From Bacteroidota bacterium (GTDB taxonomy: Bacteria; Bacteroidota; Bacteroidia; Flavobacteriales_F; PHOS-HE28): a stretch of DNA of 11,006 bases. Where the stretch lies: positions 1 through 11,006 of the forward strand of contig JAEZAU010000104.1 of the NCBI GenBank assembly GCA_023430325.1, written 5' to 3'. Shown in pieces: positions 1-6,249 of this stretch. Position 1 is the first letter of the stretch; each line of letters begins with the position of its first letter. A program made the position numbers and the translations under genes. The notes beneath the pieces were generated by a model. The model ran no database searches, was not told the DNA's origin, and saw nothing but the letters and a program-made list of their open reading frames with translations.

Positions 1-1
1 G

Positions 2-316
2 AAACGCAGCGGAGGTGAACGGCCTGAAGAAAGGATCCTTGAATCCAATGGCGTGAAGGTGGATCTGGAACGCGTGCTGGTCTTCGTGAGCGATCAGGAG
101 CTTCAATTGCCCAAGAAGGAATTTGAATTATTGGTGCTGCTGATGAGCAAGCCGGGCAAGGTCTTCAAGCGCGAAGAGATCTACGGGCAGGTCTGGGGTA
201 ACGAGCTTTTCGTCGGTGATCGCACCATCGATGTACACATCCGCAAGCTTCGTGAGAAGATCGGCGAGGATCGGATCAAGACCATCAAGGGTATCGGTTA
301 CAAGTTCGACGCGTAA
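2..316 (+). CDS. Response regulator, OmpR/PhoB winged-helix output domain (5' end outside window)
   Basis: This is the C-terminal DNA-binding half of a two-component response regulator. The reading frame is open to the window edge and the visible part is 104 residues. The first ~15 residues (charged, RSGGERPEE-like) look like the linker after a receiver domain lying upstream. The rest matches the trans_reg_C winged helix: the LPKKEFELLVLLMSKPGKVF segment, then REEIYGQVWG, the recognition helix around DRTIDVHIRKLREKIG, and the closing wing IKTIKGIGYKF. A GTG at 53 could serve as a start, but it would leave a domain without a receiver, so I read the gene as truncated by the window. It would bind promoter DNA when phosphorylated by a histidine kinase; neither the kinase nor the target is visible. 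No kinase gene follows: a tRNA gene comes next, 51 bases on. Confidence 0.93.
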   Translation, partial: KRSGGERPEERILESNGVKVDLERVLVFVSDQELQLPKKEFELLVLLMSKPGKVFKREEIYGQVWGNELFVGDRTIDVHIRKLREKIGEDRIKTIKGIGYKFDA

Positions 317-346
317 GCCATCGGGATCGGATCGGACAAGAGCATT

Positions 347-354
347 TATCTTTG
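347..354 (+). promoter_or_regulatory. Bacteroidota -7 box for tRNA-Pro
   Basis: TATCTTTG fits the Bacteroidota -7 consensus TAnnTTTG and ends 13 bases before the first base of the tRNA, a suitable place for transcription to begin around 360. No clear TTG -33 element is visible at the usual spacing. The tRNA probably has its own promoter, independent of the response regulator gene. Confidence 0.6.
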
Positions 355-367
355 CAGCCACGTTGAG

Positions 368-442
368 CGGGGTGTAGCTCAGCCCGGTTAGAGTGCTACG
401 TTCGGGACGTAGAGGCCGGTGGTTCGAATCCACTCACCCCGA
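368..442 (+). tRNA. tRNA-Pro (anticodon CGG)
   Basis: A complete cloverleaf of 75 nt. The acceptor stem CGGGGTG (368-374) pairs with CACCCCG (435-441) and the discriminator base is A442. The anticodon stem CTACG/CGTAG encloses the loop TTCGGGA, giving anticodon CGG, which reads proline codon CCG. The T arm contains GGTTCGAATCC. A C1-G72 first pair with discriminator A is the usual signature of bacterial tRNA-Pro. The 3' CCA is not encoded (the next bases are CAG), so it must be added by the CCA-adding enzyme. A strong terminator follows 9 bases later, so this is a single-gene unit. Confidence 0.96.
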
Positions 443-451
443 CAGACCTGC

Positions 452-479
452 GCCCTGTGCCCCTGGCACAGGGCTTTTT
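452..479 (+). terminator. Rho-independent terminator after tRNA-Pro
   Basis: A perfect 10-bp stem (452-461 with 465-474), a three-base loop CCT and a run of five T at 475-479. It closes the tRNA-Pro transcription unit. Confidence 0.92.
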
Positions 480-574
480 CATCCGGTCCCGCTTCCCACC
501 CTACCGTTCCTTCGATCGGGGGCTGTTCAGAGGCATCCCTACAGGGGTGTGTTACGTCTTCCTATCAAGGACAC

Positions 575-766
575 ATGTCACGCTCCTACAAAATAGCATT
601 GATCCTCAAGAGCAAGAGCAGTCTGCCCGTGTACAAGGACCTTGCGAAGCTTTCCGATCGGGAGTTGGATGAGCACGTATCAAAGATGATCCAGCGCATG
701 CGTGCCAACGAAAGCTCCGTCATCGCAAAAATGGTCCTGGGCCAGCCTACCTTCAGCCTTAACTAG
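575..766 (+). CDS. Small hypothetical protein, 63 aa
   Basis: I do not recognise this protein. The ATG at 575 follows AAGG at 567-570, a weak ribosome-binding site at reasonable spacing. The frame is open further upstream to 419, but that would run through the tRNA gene and its terminator, so 575 is the sensible start. The product is basic and soluble, with no membrane segment. It begins MSRSYKIALILKSKS and is followed by helix-like stretches (VYKDLAKLSDRELDEHVSKM, then QRMRANESSV). Codon choice resembles the neighbouring genes, with many codons ending in C or G, which supports real coding. No partner or function can be inferred; it stands alone between the tRNA unit and the next small gene. 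Confidence 0.62.
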   Translation: MSRSYKIALILKSKSSLPVYKDLAKLSDRELDEHVSKMIQRMRANESSVIAKMVLGQPTFSLN

Positions 767-839
767 GCACCGGCAGGCTGTTGCTGCATTCGTTCATGCG
801 CCAGTAGCGCACAGGAGCTTCTTGCTTCCATGCCGATCA

Positions 840-847
840 TATATTTG
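840..847 (+). promoter_or_regulatory. Bacteroidota -7 box upstream of the 41-aa membrane protein
   Basis: TATATTTG matches TAnnTTTG exactly and lies 17 bases before the ATG at 865. A TTG at 822-824 is a possible -33 element, although the 15-base gap is shorter than usual. It gives the small downstream ORF its own likely promoter. Confidence 0.55.
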
Positions 848-864
848 CGGCACACACAGCAGCC

Positions 865-990
865 ATGAGCGAACATCATTTCGATGGACATTTTCCCGAG
901 GAGGCCGAAGAGAACGAGATCGGAGGTCCGGTGCTTTTCGCACTCATGGTTCTTGGTATGATCGTGCTGCTGATCTGGGCCTTAGGCTGA
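865..990 (+). CDS. Small single-span membrane protein, 41 aa
   Basis: A short ORF from ATG 865 to TGA 990. Residues 1-19 are hydrophilic and acidic with two histidines (MSEHHFDGHFPEEAEENE). Residues 22-40 form one hydrophobic segment (PVLFALMVLGMIVLLIWAL) long enough to span the membrane, with almost no tail after it. The combination of a charged head, a clean transmembrane helix, a stop directly after it and a consensus -7 box just upstream makes chance unlikely. The acidic N-terminus would probably stay on whichever side the positive-inside rule dictates; orientation cannot be fixed because there are no flanking positive charges. The function is unknown; such peptides often serve as accessory subunits of membrane complexes, which is only an analogy. 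Its 3' end overlaps the convergent zinc-ribbon gene by 9 bases. Confidence 0.6.
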   Translation: MSEHHFDGHFPEEAEENEIGGPVLFALMVLGMIVLLIWALG

Positions 991-1413
991 TCGCTCACCA
1001 CGCCCGCCGCTCTCCTGTTGCTGGTCTCCCGATCGGCCGAGGTATTCATCTCGCCGTACCAGCATATACCAATTCTCGCCCGTTTCCAGGTAGCCTTGTT
1101 CGAAGCAGAACGTATAGATATTACCGGCTTTTGTCTTATATATATGTGTGTGGTACAGGAAGTTATATCCCTTCTCTAAAAGTCTTTCCCTATGCACCTT
1201 GGTCTTCCCTTCAGGCCCGTGGTTCAATTCTGAAAGGATCCGCCGGTTGCGCTTCAACGTGTTCACCACATTACGCACGTAATTGATGCTGCTGTTGTTC
1301 GCGTGATAATGGTACAAGTTGCGGCAAGCATCCGAGCAGAAACGCTTATCGGTACGCCCTACGATCTTCGTCCCACACTCAAGGCAGACCTTTTCCGCAG
1401 CCTTTATCGCCAT
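982..1413 (-). CDS. Zinc-ribbon domain protein, 143 aa
   Basis: The N-terminus carries a four-cysteine zinc ribbon: C10 and C13 (CLEC), then C26 and C30 (CSDAC), so CX2C-X12-CX3C, followed by the aromatic/basic RNLYHYHAN. This pattern is typical of small zinc ribbons found widely in Flavobacteriia. A basic helical region follows (residues about 40-80, RNVVNTLKRNRRILSEL), then a beta-rich part with YNFLYHTHIYKTKAGNIYTF and a WYMLVRRDEYL segment. The tail (DQQQESGGRGERSA) is low complexity. The zinc ribbon suggests nucleic-acid or protein binding, but no enzymatic motif is seen and no specific role can be assigned. The start at 1413 gives a complete ribbon. The stop TAA overlaps the 3' end of the convergent 41-aa gene. 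Confidence 0.85.
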   Translation of the reverse strand: MAIKAAEKVCLECGTKIVGRTDKRFCSDACRNLYHYHANNSSINYVRNVVNTLKRNRRILSELNHGPEGKTKVHRERLLEKGYNFLYHTHIYKTKAGNIYTFCFEQGYLETGENWYMLVRRDEYLGRSGDQQQESGGRGERSA

Positions 1414-1508
1414 GTTACGAAGTTACGATGTGCCTGCTGGCTTCATCCCATAATGCCCCCTTTGGGCGCATTCCTGTCAAGGCGTGTCTTCGCCTTCAAG
1501 TCCTCGGC

Positions 1509-1516
1509 CAAATTTA
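1509..1516 (-). promoter_or_regulatory. Possible -7 box for the zinc-ribbon gene
   Basis: On the minus strand this reads TAAATTTG, an exact TAnnTTTG match, about 95 bases before the start codon at 1413. A minus-strand TTG lies at 1541-1543, but the 24-base gap is a little long. It would give a leader of about 90 bases that begins just downstream of the palindromic repeat. The assignment is tentative. Confidence 0.3.
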
Positions 1517-1531
1517 TTCTCTTCCGCTTCG

Positions 1532-1625
1532 CACCCTCTCCAAGATCTTCCCTCTCCCTCCGGAGAGGGAGAAAGAGGGTGAGGCTGGGAGAGGGCTGTG
1601 GTGAGGGGCCTCCGGGCTTTCCCGG
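1532..1625. repeat. C/G-rich palindromic intergenic repeat (REP/MITE-like)
   Basis: The 334-base gap between the zinc-ribbon and exonuclease genes holds a cluster of inverted repeats. An outer arm CACCCTCT (1532-1539) pairs with AGAGGGTG (1574-1581). Inside it CCCTCTCC (1550-1557) pairs with GGAGAGGG (1562-1569) around a four-base loop. A separate hairpin CCGGG/CCCGG occupies 1612-1625. More GGGAGAGGG/GTGAGGGG words lie between. Purine-rich GAGAGGG runs folded on CCCTCTCC are a familiar form of dispersed intergenic repeat in many bacterial genomes, and the frames through them give spurious ORFs of the PLSPSPEGEG kind. I saw no second copy in this window. The rest of the gap, 1414-1530 and 1630-1725, shows no gene. 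Confidence 0.6.
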
Positions 1626-1729
1626 CTGCGCCACTTACGCAGATCACTTTCTGCCACATGGATCCTCTTCTTATTAAAAGTTTCTGCTTGCGTATAGCGT
1701 GATCCACGCAGATCCGGCTCGGGCCTTGT

Positions 1730-1737
1730 TATCTTGT
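1730..1737 (+). promoter_or_regulatory. Possible weak -7 box for the exonuclease-ligase operon
   Basis: TATCTTGT resembles TAnnTTTG with two mismatches and ends 10 bases before the ATG at 1748, which would give a nearly leaderless transcript. Its first six bases equal those of the tRNA promoter box. It is the best candidate in the gap but weak. Confidence 0.25.
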
Positions 1738-1747
1738 GTTTGTATCC

Positions 1748-2794
1748 ATGCCGAAATTATTGTCCTTTAACGACTGCGGTATCTACTGCGAGCAGGCCGG
1801 CGTCTACATCGATCCGTGGAAGAAAGTGGAAAAGGCCCTTATTACGCATGGCCATAGCGATCATGCGCGTTACGGCCACAAAAGCTACCTCTGCCATCCG
1901 GTCACCGCGCCGATCATGCGCGCTAGAATGGGCGCCGATCTGAACATCACTACCATGGATGTCGGCGGGTCAGTATCGATCAACGGCGTTCAATTCAGTT
2001 TTCATCCGGCCGGCCATATTCCCGGCAGTGTTCAGGTACGGGTGGAATACAAAGGCGAGGTCTGGGTGGTCACCGGCGATCATAAACGTCATACGGATGG
2101 TATCAGCGATCCGTTCGAACCCGTCAGGTGCCACACCTTCATCACCGAATGCACCTTCGGTCTGCCGATCTATCGCTGGCCCGAGCCTTCACAGGTCTTC
2201 GCTGAGATCAATGCGTGGTGGCGCAGGAATGCGGAGAACGGGATCTGCTCCATCATCAGCGCCTACAGCCTGGGCAAGGCGCAACGCGTATTGAAAGGCC
2301 TCGATCTTTCGATCGGTCCTGTTCTTACCCACGGCGCTGTGCAGAACATGAACAACGTTCTGCGTGAGACCGGGCTCGATCTTCCGTTCACCGAACAAGT
2401 GACACAGGATACACCGAAAGAGAAGTTCCGCAAGGCGCTCGTGATCACGCCGGGTTCGGCCTTGGGATCGCCCTGGGTGAACAAGATGAAGCCATACAGT
2501 ACCGCCATGGCCAGCGGGTGGATGCAACTTCGCGGGTGGCGCCGCCGATCGGCGTTGGACAAAGGCTTCGTGCTCAGCGATCATGCCGATTGGGATGCCT
2601 TGCTCCTCGCGATAAGGGAGACCGGGGCCGAAAGGATCATCACCACCCACGGCTATACCGACATCTTCAGCGAATATTTGAAAAGCATCGGGTTCGATGC
2701 ATGTGCAGAGGATACCGAGTTCGCTGGCGAAGGCGCATTGGAAGAGGGTGGACTTGAGCCTTCCACAACAGCCGCCGCACCAACGCAGGAATAG
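1748..2794 (+). CDS. Ligase-associated DNA exonuclease (metallo-beta-lactamase fold)
   Basis: A metallo-beta-lactamase-fold nuclease of the ligase-associated exonuclease family (TIGR04122 type), 348 aa, close to the family's usual length. Metal ligands are visible in order: the HGHSDH motif at residues 34-39, H90 in AGHIPGS, D111 in VTGDHK, H279 in LSDHADW and H301 in TTHGYT. The opening FNDCGIYCEQAGVYIDPWK is characteristic of this family. Known members process DNA ends and are encoded beside an ATP-dependent ligase, which is the case here with a 6-base gap. I chose ATG 1748 over the GTG at 1736 because it places the conserved N-terminus at the usual distance. The C-terminal ~20 residues (EEGGLEPSTTAAAPTQE) are a disordered tail. 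It acts in cytosolic DNA repair; the exact substrate cannot be told from sequence. Confidence 0.95.
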   Translation: MPKLLSFNDCGIYCEQAGVYIDPWKKVEKALITHGHSDHARYGHKSYLCHPVTAPIMRARMGADLNITTMDVGGSVSINGVQFSFHPAGHIPGSVQVRVEYKGEVWVVTGDHKRHTDGISDPFEPVRCHTFITECTFGLPIYRWPEPSQVFAEINAWWRRNAENGICSIISAYSLGKAQRVLKGLDLSIGPVLTHGAVQNMNNVLRETGLDLPFTEQVTQDTPKEKFRKALVITPGSALGSPWVNKMKPYSTAMASGWMQLRGWRRRSALDKGFVLSDHADWDALLLAIRETGAERIITTHGYTDIFSEYLKSIGFDACAEDTEFAGEGALEEGGLEPSTTAAAPTQE

Positions 2795-2800
2795 CATCGC

Positions 2801-4414
2801 ATGGAACGCGCCGCCCGGTTATTCGACGAGTTGGACAGCACCACCAGCACAAACGCCAAGGTGGACGCTCTCGCGCACTATTTCAGCGAAGCGGACGATC
2901 AGGACAAATTGTGGGTGATGGCGCTATTGAGCGGGCGGCGTCCTAGACGACCTGTTACGGCTACACAGCTCAGGCTATGGATCGGCGAGTTGAGCGGCAT
3001 AGATGAATGGCTTTTGGATCACAGTTATCATGTGGTCGGTGATCTCGCAGAGACCATCACGCTTCTCGCTCCAACGACCGAACGTATCCGGAAAAGCCTC
3101 ACGGAATGGATCCTTTATGTGGAATCGCTCAAGGATCGTACGGATGAGGAGAAAGGGCGCATGGTGAAGGCAGCATGGCAGGGGCTTGGGCGTATGGAAT
3201 GTTTCGTCTTCAACAAGATCATGACCGGCAGTTTCCGTATCGGTGTCAGCCAGAAGATCATGGTAAAGGGCCTTTCCAGGACCACCGGGGTGCATGAAGA
3301 TGTGATCGCCCACAGGCTCATGGGCGAATGGAGTCCGCATACGACCACCTTCCAGGATCTTCTTTTTGCCGAGAATACCGGTGATTCCGATTCCCGCCCC
3401 TACCCTTTCTATCTGGCTTATCCGTTGGAAGAACCCGAAGGCCTCAAAGGCATCGAGGCCTTGGAAACTCTTGGCGATCCGAAAGATTGGCAGGCCGAAT
3501 TCAAATGGGATGGCATTCGCGGCCAATTGGTGGTCAGGGGCAACAAGCACTACACCTGGAGCCGTGGCGAAGAACTGGTCACGGACAAGTATCCGGAATT
3601 CCATGTACTTCGATCGGTCCTCCCTAAAGGGACCGTTCTGGATGGAGAGATCATGGCCTGGCGTGGCGATCGGCCGTTGCCCTTCAACTTGTTACAGCAG
3701 CGGATCGGCCGAAAAGTGCTCGGGAAGAAGATACTGTCCGACGTTCCCGTTGCATTCGTGACGTACGATCTGCTGGAGCATGAGGGCGAGGACATCCGAG
3801 AATTGCCATTGATGGAAAGACGTGCGCTGCTGCAGGAGATCGTTGCAAAGGCAGCTCATCCGTCACTGATCATTTCGCCAACGGTGGAAATAAGTTCCTG
3901 GCAAGATCTGATCGCGCAACGGGAACATGCGCGCAAGCTTTCCGCCGAAGGGCTTATGTTGAAGAGACTTTCCAGCACATATGAAGTAGGCCGGAAAAAG
4001 GGTGATTGGTGGAAATGGAAGGTGGATCCCCTTACGATCGATGCGGTGCTCACCTTCAGCATGCGTGGTCACGGCCGCCGCGCCGATCTCTATACCGACC
4101 ATACGTTCAGCCTCTGGCACAATGGAGAACTGGTAACCTTCGCCAAGGCGTACAGTGGCCTTACTGATGTGGAGATGAAACAGGTGGACGCATTCGTAAA
4201 GAAGAACACCGTCGCCCGTTTCGGGCCCGTACGTCAGGTAACACCGGAACTGGTTTTCGAACTTGCCTTTGAGGGAATAAGCGAAAGCGCGCGGCATAAG
4301 AGCGGCGTGGCGGTAAGATTTCCCCGGATAGCACGGTGGCGTCATGATAAAAGGGCCGAGGATGCGAATTCGCTCGAAGAATTGAAACTACTGATGCGGG
4401 CACATCATGACTGA
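2801..4414 (+). CDS. ATP-dependent DNA ligase
   Basis: A 537-aa ATP-dependent DNA ligase with an N-terminal DNA-binding domain (about 1-205), an adenylation domain (about 206-410) and an OB domain (about 411-530). The nucleotidyltransferase motifs are intact: motif I KWDG with the adenylated lysine K235, SRGEE at 254-258 (Ia), LDGEI at 280-284 (III), VTYDLL at 320-325 (IIIa), EGLMLK at 383-388 (IV), WKWK at 404-407 (V), and RFPRIARWR at 506-514 (VI). It seals nicks with 3'-OH and 5'-phosphate through an enzyme-AMP intermediate. Length and layout fit the TIGR04120 bacterial family that pairs with the exonuclease upstream, rather than the NHEJ LigD type; there are no polymerase or phosphoesterase domains. 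Its stop overlaps the start of the next gene by 8 bases, so the three genes are probably cotranscribed. Confidence 0.97.
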   Translation: MERAARLFDELDSTTSTNAKVDALAHYFSEADDQDKLWVMALLSGRRPRRPVTATQLRLWIGELSGIDEWLLDHSYHVVGDLAETITLLAPTTERIRKSLTEWILYVESLKDRTDEEKGRMVKAAWQGLGRMECFVFNKIMTGSFRIGVSQKIMVKGLSRTTGVHEDVIAHRLMGEWSPHTTTFQDLLFAENTGDSDSRPYPFYLAYPLEEPEGLKGIEALETLGDPKDWQAEFKWDGIRGQLVVRGNKHYTWSRGEELVTDKYPEFHVLRSVLPKGTVLDGEIMAWRGDRPLPFNLLQQRIGRKVLGKKILSDVPVAFVTYDLLEHEGEDIRELPLMERRALLQEIVAKAAHPSLIISPTVEISSWQDLIAQREHARKLSAEGLMLKRLSSTYEVGRKKGDWWKWKVDPLTIDAVLTFSMRGHGRRADLYTDHTFSLWHNGELVTFAKAYSGLTDVEMKQVDAFVKKNTVARFGPVRQVTPELVFELAFEGISESARHKSGVAVRFPRIARWRHDKRAEDANSLEELKLLMRAHHD

Positions 4415-4895
4415 CCCGATCGGCATACGATCGGAAGAGATGCGCCCGATGCAGCATCTTCGGATCATCCCGACACTCACCCATGGCCTCTTGGACCAGT
4501 TGATCGGGATCGTATTGATCGTATCGCCCTGGATCTTTGAATACCACACGGCCCGGGGTGCGGCTGTGCTTGTGCCAGTGGCCATCGGTGCGGCGGTCAT
4601 GGTCAATAGTCTTTTCACCGATCACGAAATGGGATTGCTGCGGCATATCCATGTTCGCGATCATTTATGGTTGGATATCGCGTTGGGAACCGTACTCTCG
4701 GCTTCACCGTGGATCTTCGAATTCTCACATCGGATCCATCTTCCCCACCTTGTTGGCGGGCTTATCATGGTAGTACTGTCCGTCCTCACCGTACGCAAGC
4801 CTTTTGATGAGAGCATCTTCACAGAAGTTGTGATCCGGGAAGGCCGTGCAGAGATCATCCGGTACGCCCGAACTGCCGACAATTCTTCCTTCTGA
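4407..4895 (+). CDS. SPW-repeat integral membrane protein
   Basis: A 162-aa membrane protein with two copies of the SPW motif: LIGIVLIVSPWIFEY (residues 32-46) and ALGTVLSASPWIFEF (92-106). Hydrophobic segments lie at about 29-45, 52-70, 89-105 and 113-129, so four spans arranged as two SPW-plus-helix halves, as expected for the SPW family (PF03779). The family's biochemical function is unknown. A soluble C-terminal tail (KPFDESIFTEVVIREG onward) follows. The ATG at 4407 overlaps the ligase stop codon by 8 bases, which points to translational coupling; an internal ATG at 4440 would avoid the overlap and still keep all the helices, so the start is not certain. It is unclear why a membrane protein sits in a DNA-repair operon; it may simply share the transcript. 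Confidence 0.88.
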   Translation: MTDPIGIRSEEMRPMQHLRIIPTLTHGLLDQLIGIVLIVSPWIFEYHTARGAAVLVPVAIGAAVMVNSLFTDHEMGLLRHIHVRDHLWLDIALGTVLSASPWIFEFSHRIHLPHLVGGLIMVVLSVLTVRKPFDESIFTEVVIREGRAEIIRYARTADNSSF

Positions 4896-5179
4896 TCATT
4901 ATCTGTGGAAGAGTGACCACCGCTCTGAGCCACGCTGGTCGTGGTTTTCCCCGATCGCGTCTGTTACTTCACCACCACAGCAGTGAGGAACCGGTTTCCT
5001 TTTACCTAGTGCTGGGGATACCCTTCAACCATTTTGAGAATGCCGTTCCATGGATCGCAACGATCCTTTTACAAGTGCGCTCCCCATGACTTCCACAGCA
5101 TTTTGGCGGCACGTCAATGGAAAGGCGGATGTTCAGGGAAAATGAAATGGATCACCCTCAACAACTAAAAACTACAGCC
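4896..5179. other. Intergenic gap with two weak hairpins
   Basis: I see no convincing gene in these 284 bases. Two small hairpins could end the ligase operon: CCACG/CGTGG (4930-4944) followed by TTTT, and AGGAA/TTCCT (4986-5000) followed by TTT. Both have only five base pairs, so neither is a firm terminator call. No TAnnTTTG box was found for the downstream gene. A longer reading of that gene from 5117 is possible but less likely. Confidence 0.4.
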
Positions 5180-5647
5180 ATGACATCCTATATGAACGCA
5201 CTCATGATCGCAGCACTTGCTTCGATCCCTTTCAGTGGAACAACAACAGCACAGGACCGCTTTGAACAACCCGGAACCCCATCAGAACAAGTGATCCGGA
5301 AGGACCGCACGAAGGCCGACCTTTCTACCCCGGCCGATCGCAATGAGAACCCATCTTTCGATCGTACTGCGACCCTTATGGAAGATGGTACTTATGCCGT
5401 GGTGATCACGGACGCTTCAGGTAATCTGCGCATGAAAGGAAGTTACCTGGATGAGAACTTGAAAGTACCGCACGGTGAGTTCACATATTATTACGCGAAC
5501 GGCAATGTGGAAAGCAATGGCCGCTACGAGAAAGGTTGGAAAACAGGGATATGGAACCGGTTCACGGAGGATGGTTCTCCCAAAGCCGAACGTGTCTACA
5601 CCGGAAATACCTGGGATGACATGGCTGTTACGCTCAGTGCTCGCTAG
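5180..5647 (+). CDS. Secreted MORN_2-type repeat protein
   Basis: A 155-aa exported protein. The start chosen is ATG 5180, preceded by an A-rich leader (AACAACTAAAAACTACAGCC) typical of Bacteroidota; it gives a signal peptide at residues 1-24 (MTSYMNALMIAALASIPFSG, then TTTA before QDR). The frame also opens at 5117, which would bury that signal behind 21 polar residues. After a polar linker (25-60) comes a beta region, then residues about 94-140 with two MORN_2-like units: HGEFTYYYANGNVESNGRY and KTGIWNRFTEDGSPKAERVY. This G-x-W/F-x-x-Y/F-x-x-(N/D)G pattern is the one annotated as toxin-antitoxin YwqK-type antitoxin. Here the signal peptide makes an envelope role more likely than an antitoxin. 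No toxin gene is adjacent. The unit ends at the terminator 24 bases downstream. Confidence 0.82.
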   Translation: MTSYMNALMIAALASIPFSGTTTAQDRFEQPGTPSEQVIRKDRTKADLSTPADRNENPSFDRTATLMEDGTYAVVITDASGNLRMKGSYLDENLKVPHGEFTYYYANGNVESNGRYEKGWKTGIWNRFTEDGSPKAERVYTGNTWDDMAVTLSAR

Positions 5648-5670
5648 AGACGCTTGAGCCCCTGGTGATC

Positions 5671-5711
5671 GACAGGGCCTGATCCAAAGTGGATCGGGCC
5701 CTTGTCTTTTT
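5671..5711 (+). terminator. Rho-independent terminator after the MORN_2 gene
   Basis: A long stem, 5671-5685 with 5691-5706 (one G-T pair, one bulge), a loop AAAGT and a run of five T at 5707-5711. The T run reaches the stop codon of the convergent gene, so there is almost no space between the two transcription units. Confidence 0.88.
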
Positions 5712-6249
5712 AGTCCCCTTTCTGTCCTACGAACTGATCTTCCTTTTCCTCGAAGAGAATGTTGAACGTGGTGAGCGTGCCGTAACAGCGTGTGATGTAC
5801 TGCTGCAACTCCACTTTCTCCATATCACTGAGGTTCGCGTGGGCATTTATCTTTTGTTCCAGCACCCTGAAGCGATCGCGGATCATCACGATCTTATGGA
5901 ACAGATCATCTATCGGCAGCTCCTTGCTCTTAAGGGAAGGGTCGCGCGGCTTGATCTCGATCGTTCCACCACGGAAGCGCCGGGCAAGCTCGATCGGGCG
6001 TTGAGGAACTTGCATGCGCTCCAGCAATTCTTCCAAGGCGGTCTTCACATGATCCATATCCAGTTCCGGTGCGGCCAATTCCGGACCGGGTGCCACGGTG
6101 ATCAACCCCTGGAATGAACGGCTGATCGGTTGTTCACCATGCTCCTTGAAGAAAACGTGAACAGTACGCGGATCCATATCATAGATCACGCCTACACCCA
6201 TCGTGGGATGTTTCACCCGCGCCCCGATACCGATATCGTGCAGTTCCAT
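5710..6249 (-). CDS. Conserved hypothetical protein with tudor-like N-terminus
   Basis: A 179-aa soluble protein. Residues 9-23 (GARVKHPTMGVGVIY) followed by RTVHVFFKEHGEQPIS resemble the small SH3/tudor-like barrel pattern G-x-x-V-x-H-P-x-x-G-x-G-x-V found in CarD-type and UvrD C-terminal modules, which contact RNA polymerase or nucleic acid. The rest is mainly helical: about 65-90 (DMDHVKTALEELLERMQ), a basic linker (ARRFRGGTIEIKPRD), then a coiled-coil-like part at about 115-165. I do not recognise a named family. Its ATG overlaps the TGA of the upstream GreA/GreB-like gene in a TGATG, so the two are translationally coupled. The pairing of a secondary-channel-type factor with a possible polymerase-binding barrel suggests a transcription-related role, but that is inference. 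Confidence 0.8.
   Translation of the reverse strand: MELHDIGIGARVKHPTMGVGVIYDMDPRTVHVFFKEHGEQPISRSFQGLITVAPGPELAAPELDMDHVKTALEELLERMQVPQRPIELARRFRGGTIEIKPRDPSLKSKELPIDDLFHKIVMIRDRFRVLEQKINAHANLSDMEKVELQQYITRCYGTLTTFNILFEEKEDQFVGQKGD

Noticed and set aside
128..433. Minus-strand ORF beginning MDSNHRPLRPERSTLT
   Set aside because: It is antisense to the tRNA-Pro gene and the response regulator. This start is a well-known spurious translation of tRNA antisense sequence.
702..1286. Plus-strand 194-codon frame
   Set aside because: It overlaps the 63-aa gene, the 41-aa gene and most of the zinc-ribbon gene in another frame, and its translation is rich in Arg, Ser and His without any domain pattern.
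1443..1707. Minus-strand frames through the C/G-rich repeat
   Set aside because: The translations (PLSPSPEGEG type) come from the palindromic repeat and are typical false ORFs.
2189..2797. Minus-strand 202-codon frame inside the exonuclease gene
   Set aside because: It is antisense to a clearly conserved enzyme and shows no domain of its own; long antisense frames are common at this GC content.
5180..5647. Toxin-antitoxin system based on the MORN_2 protein
   Set aside because: The protein carries a signal peptide and has no neighbouring toxin gene; the antitoxin label of this family is an annotation habit.
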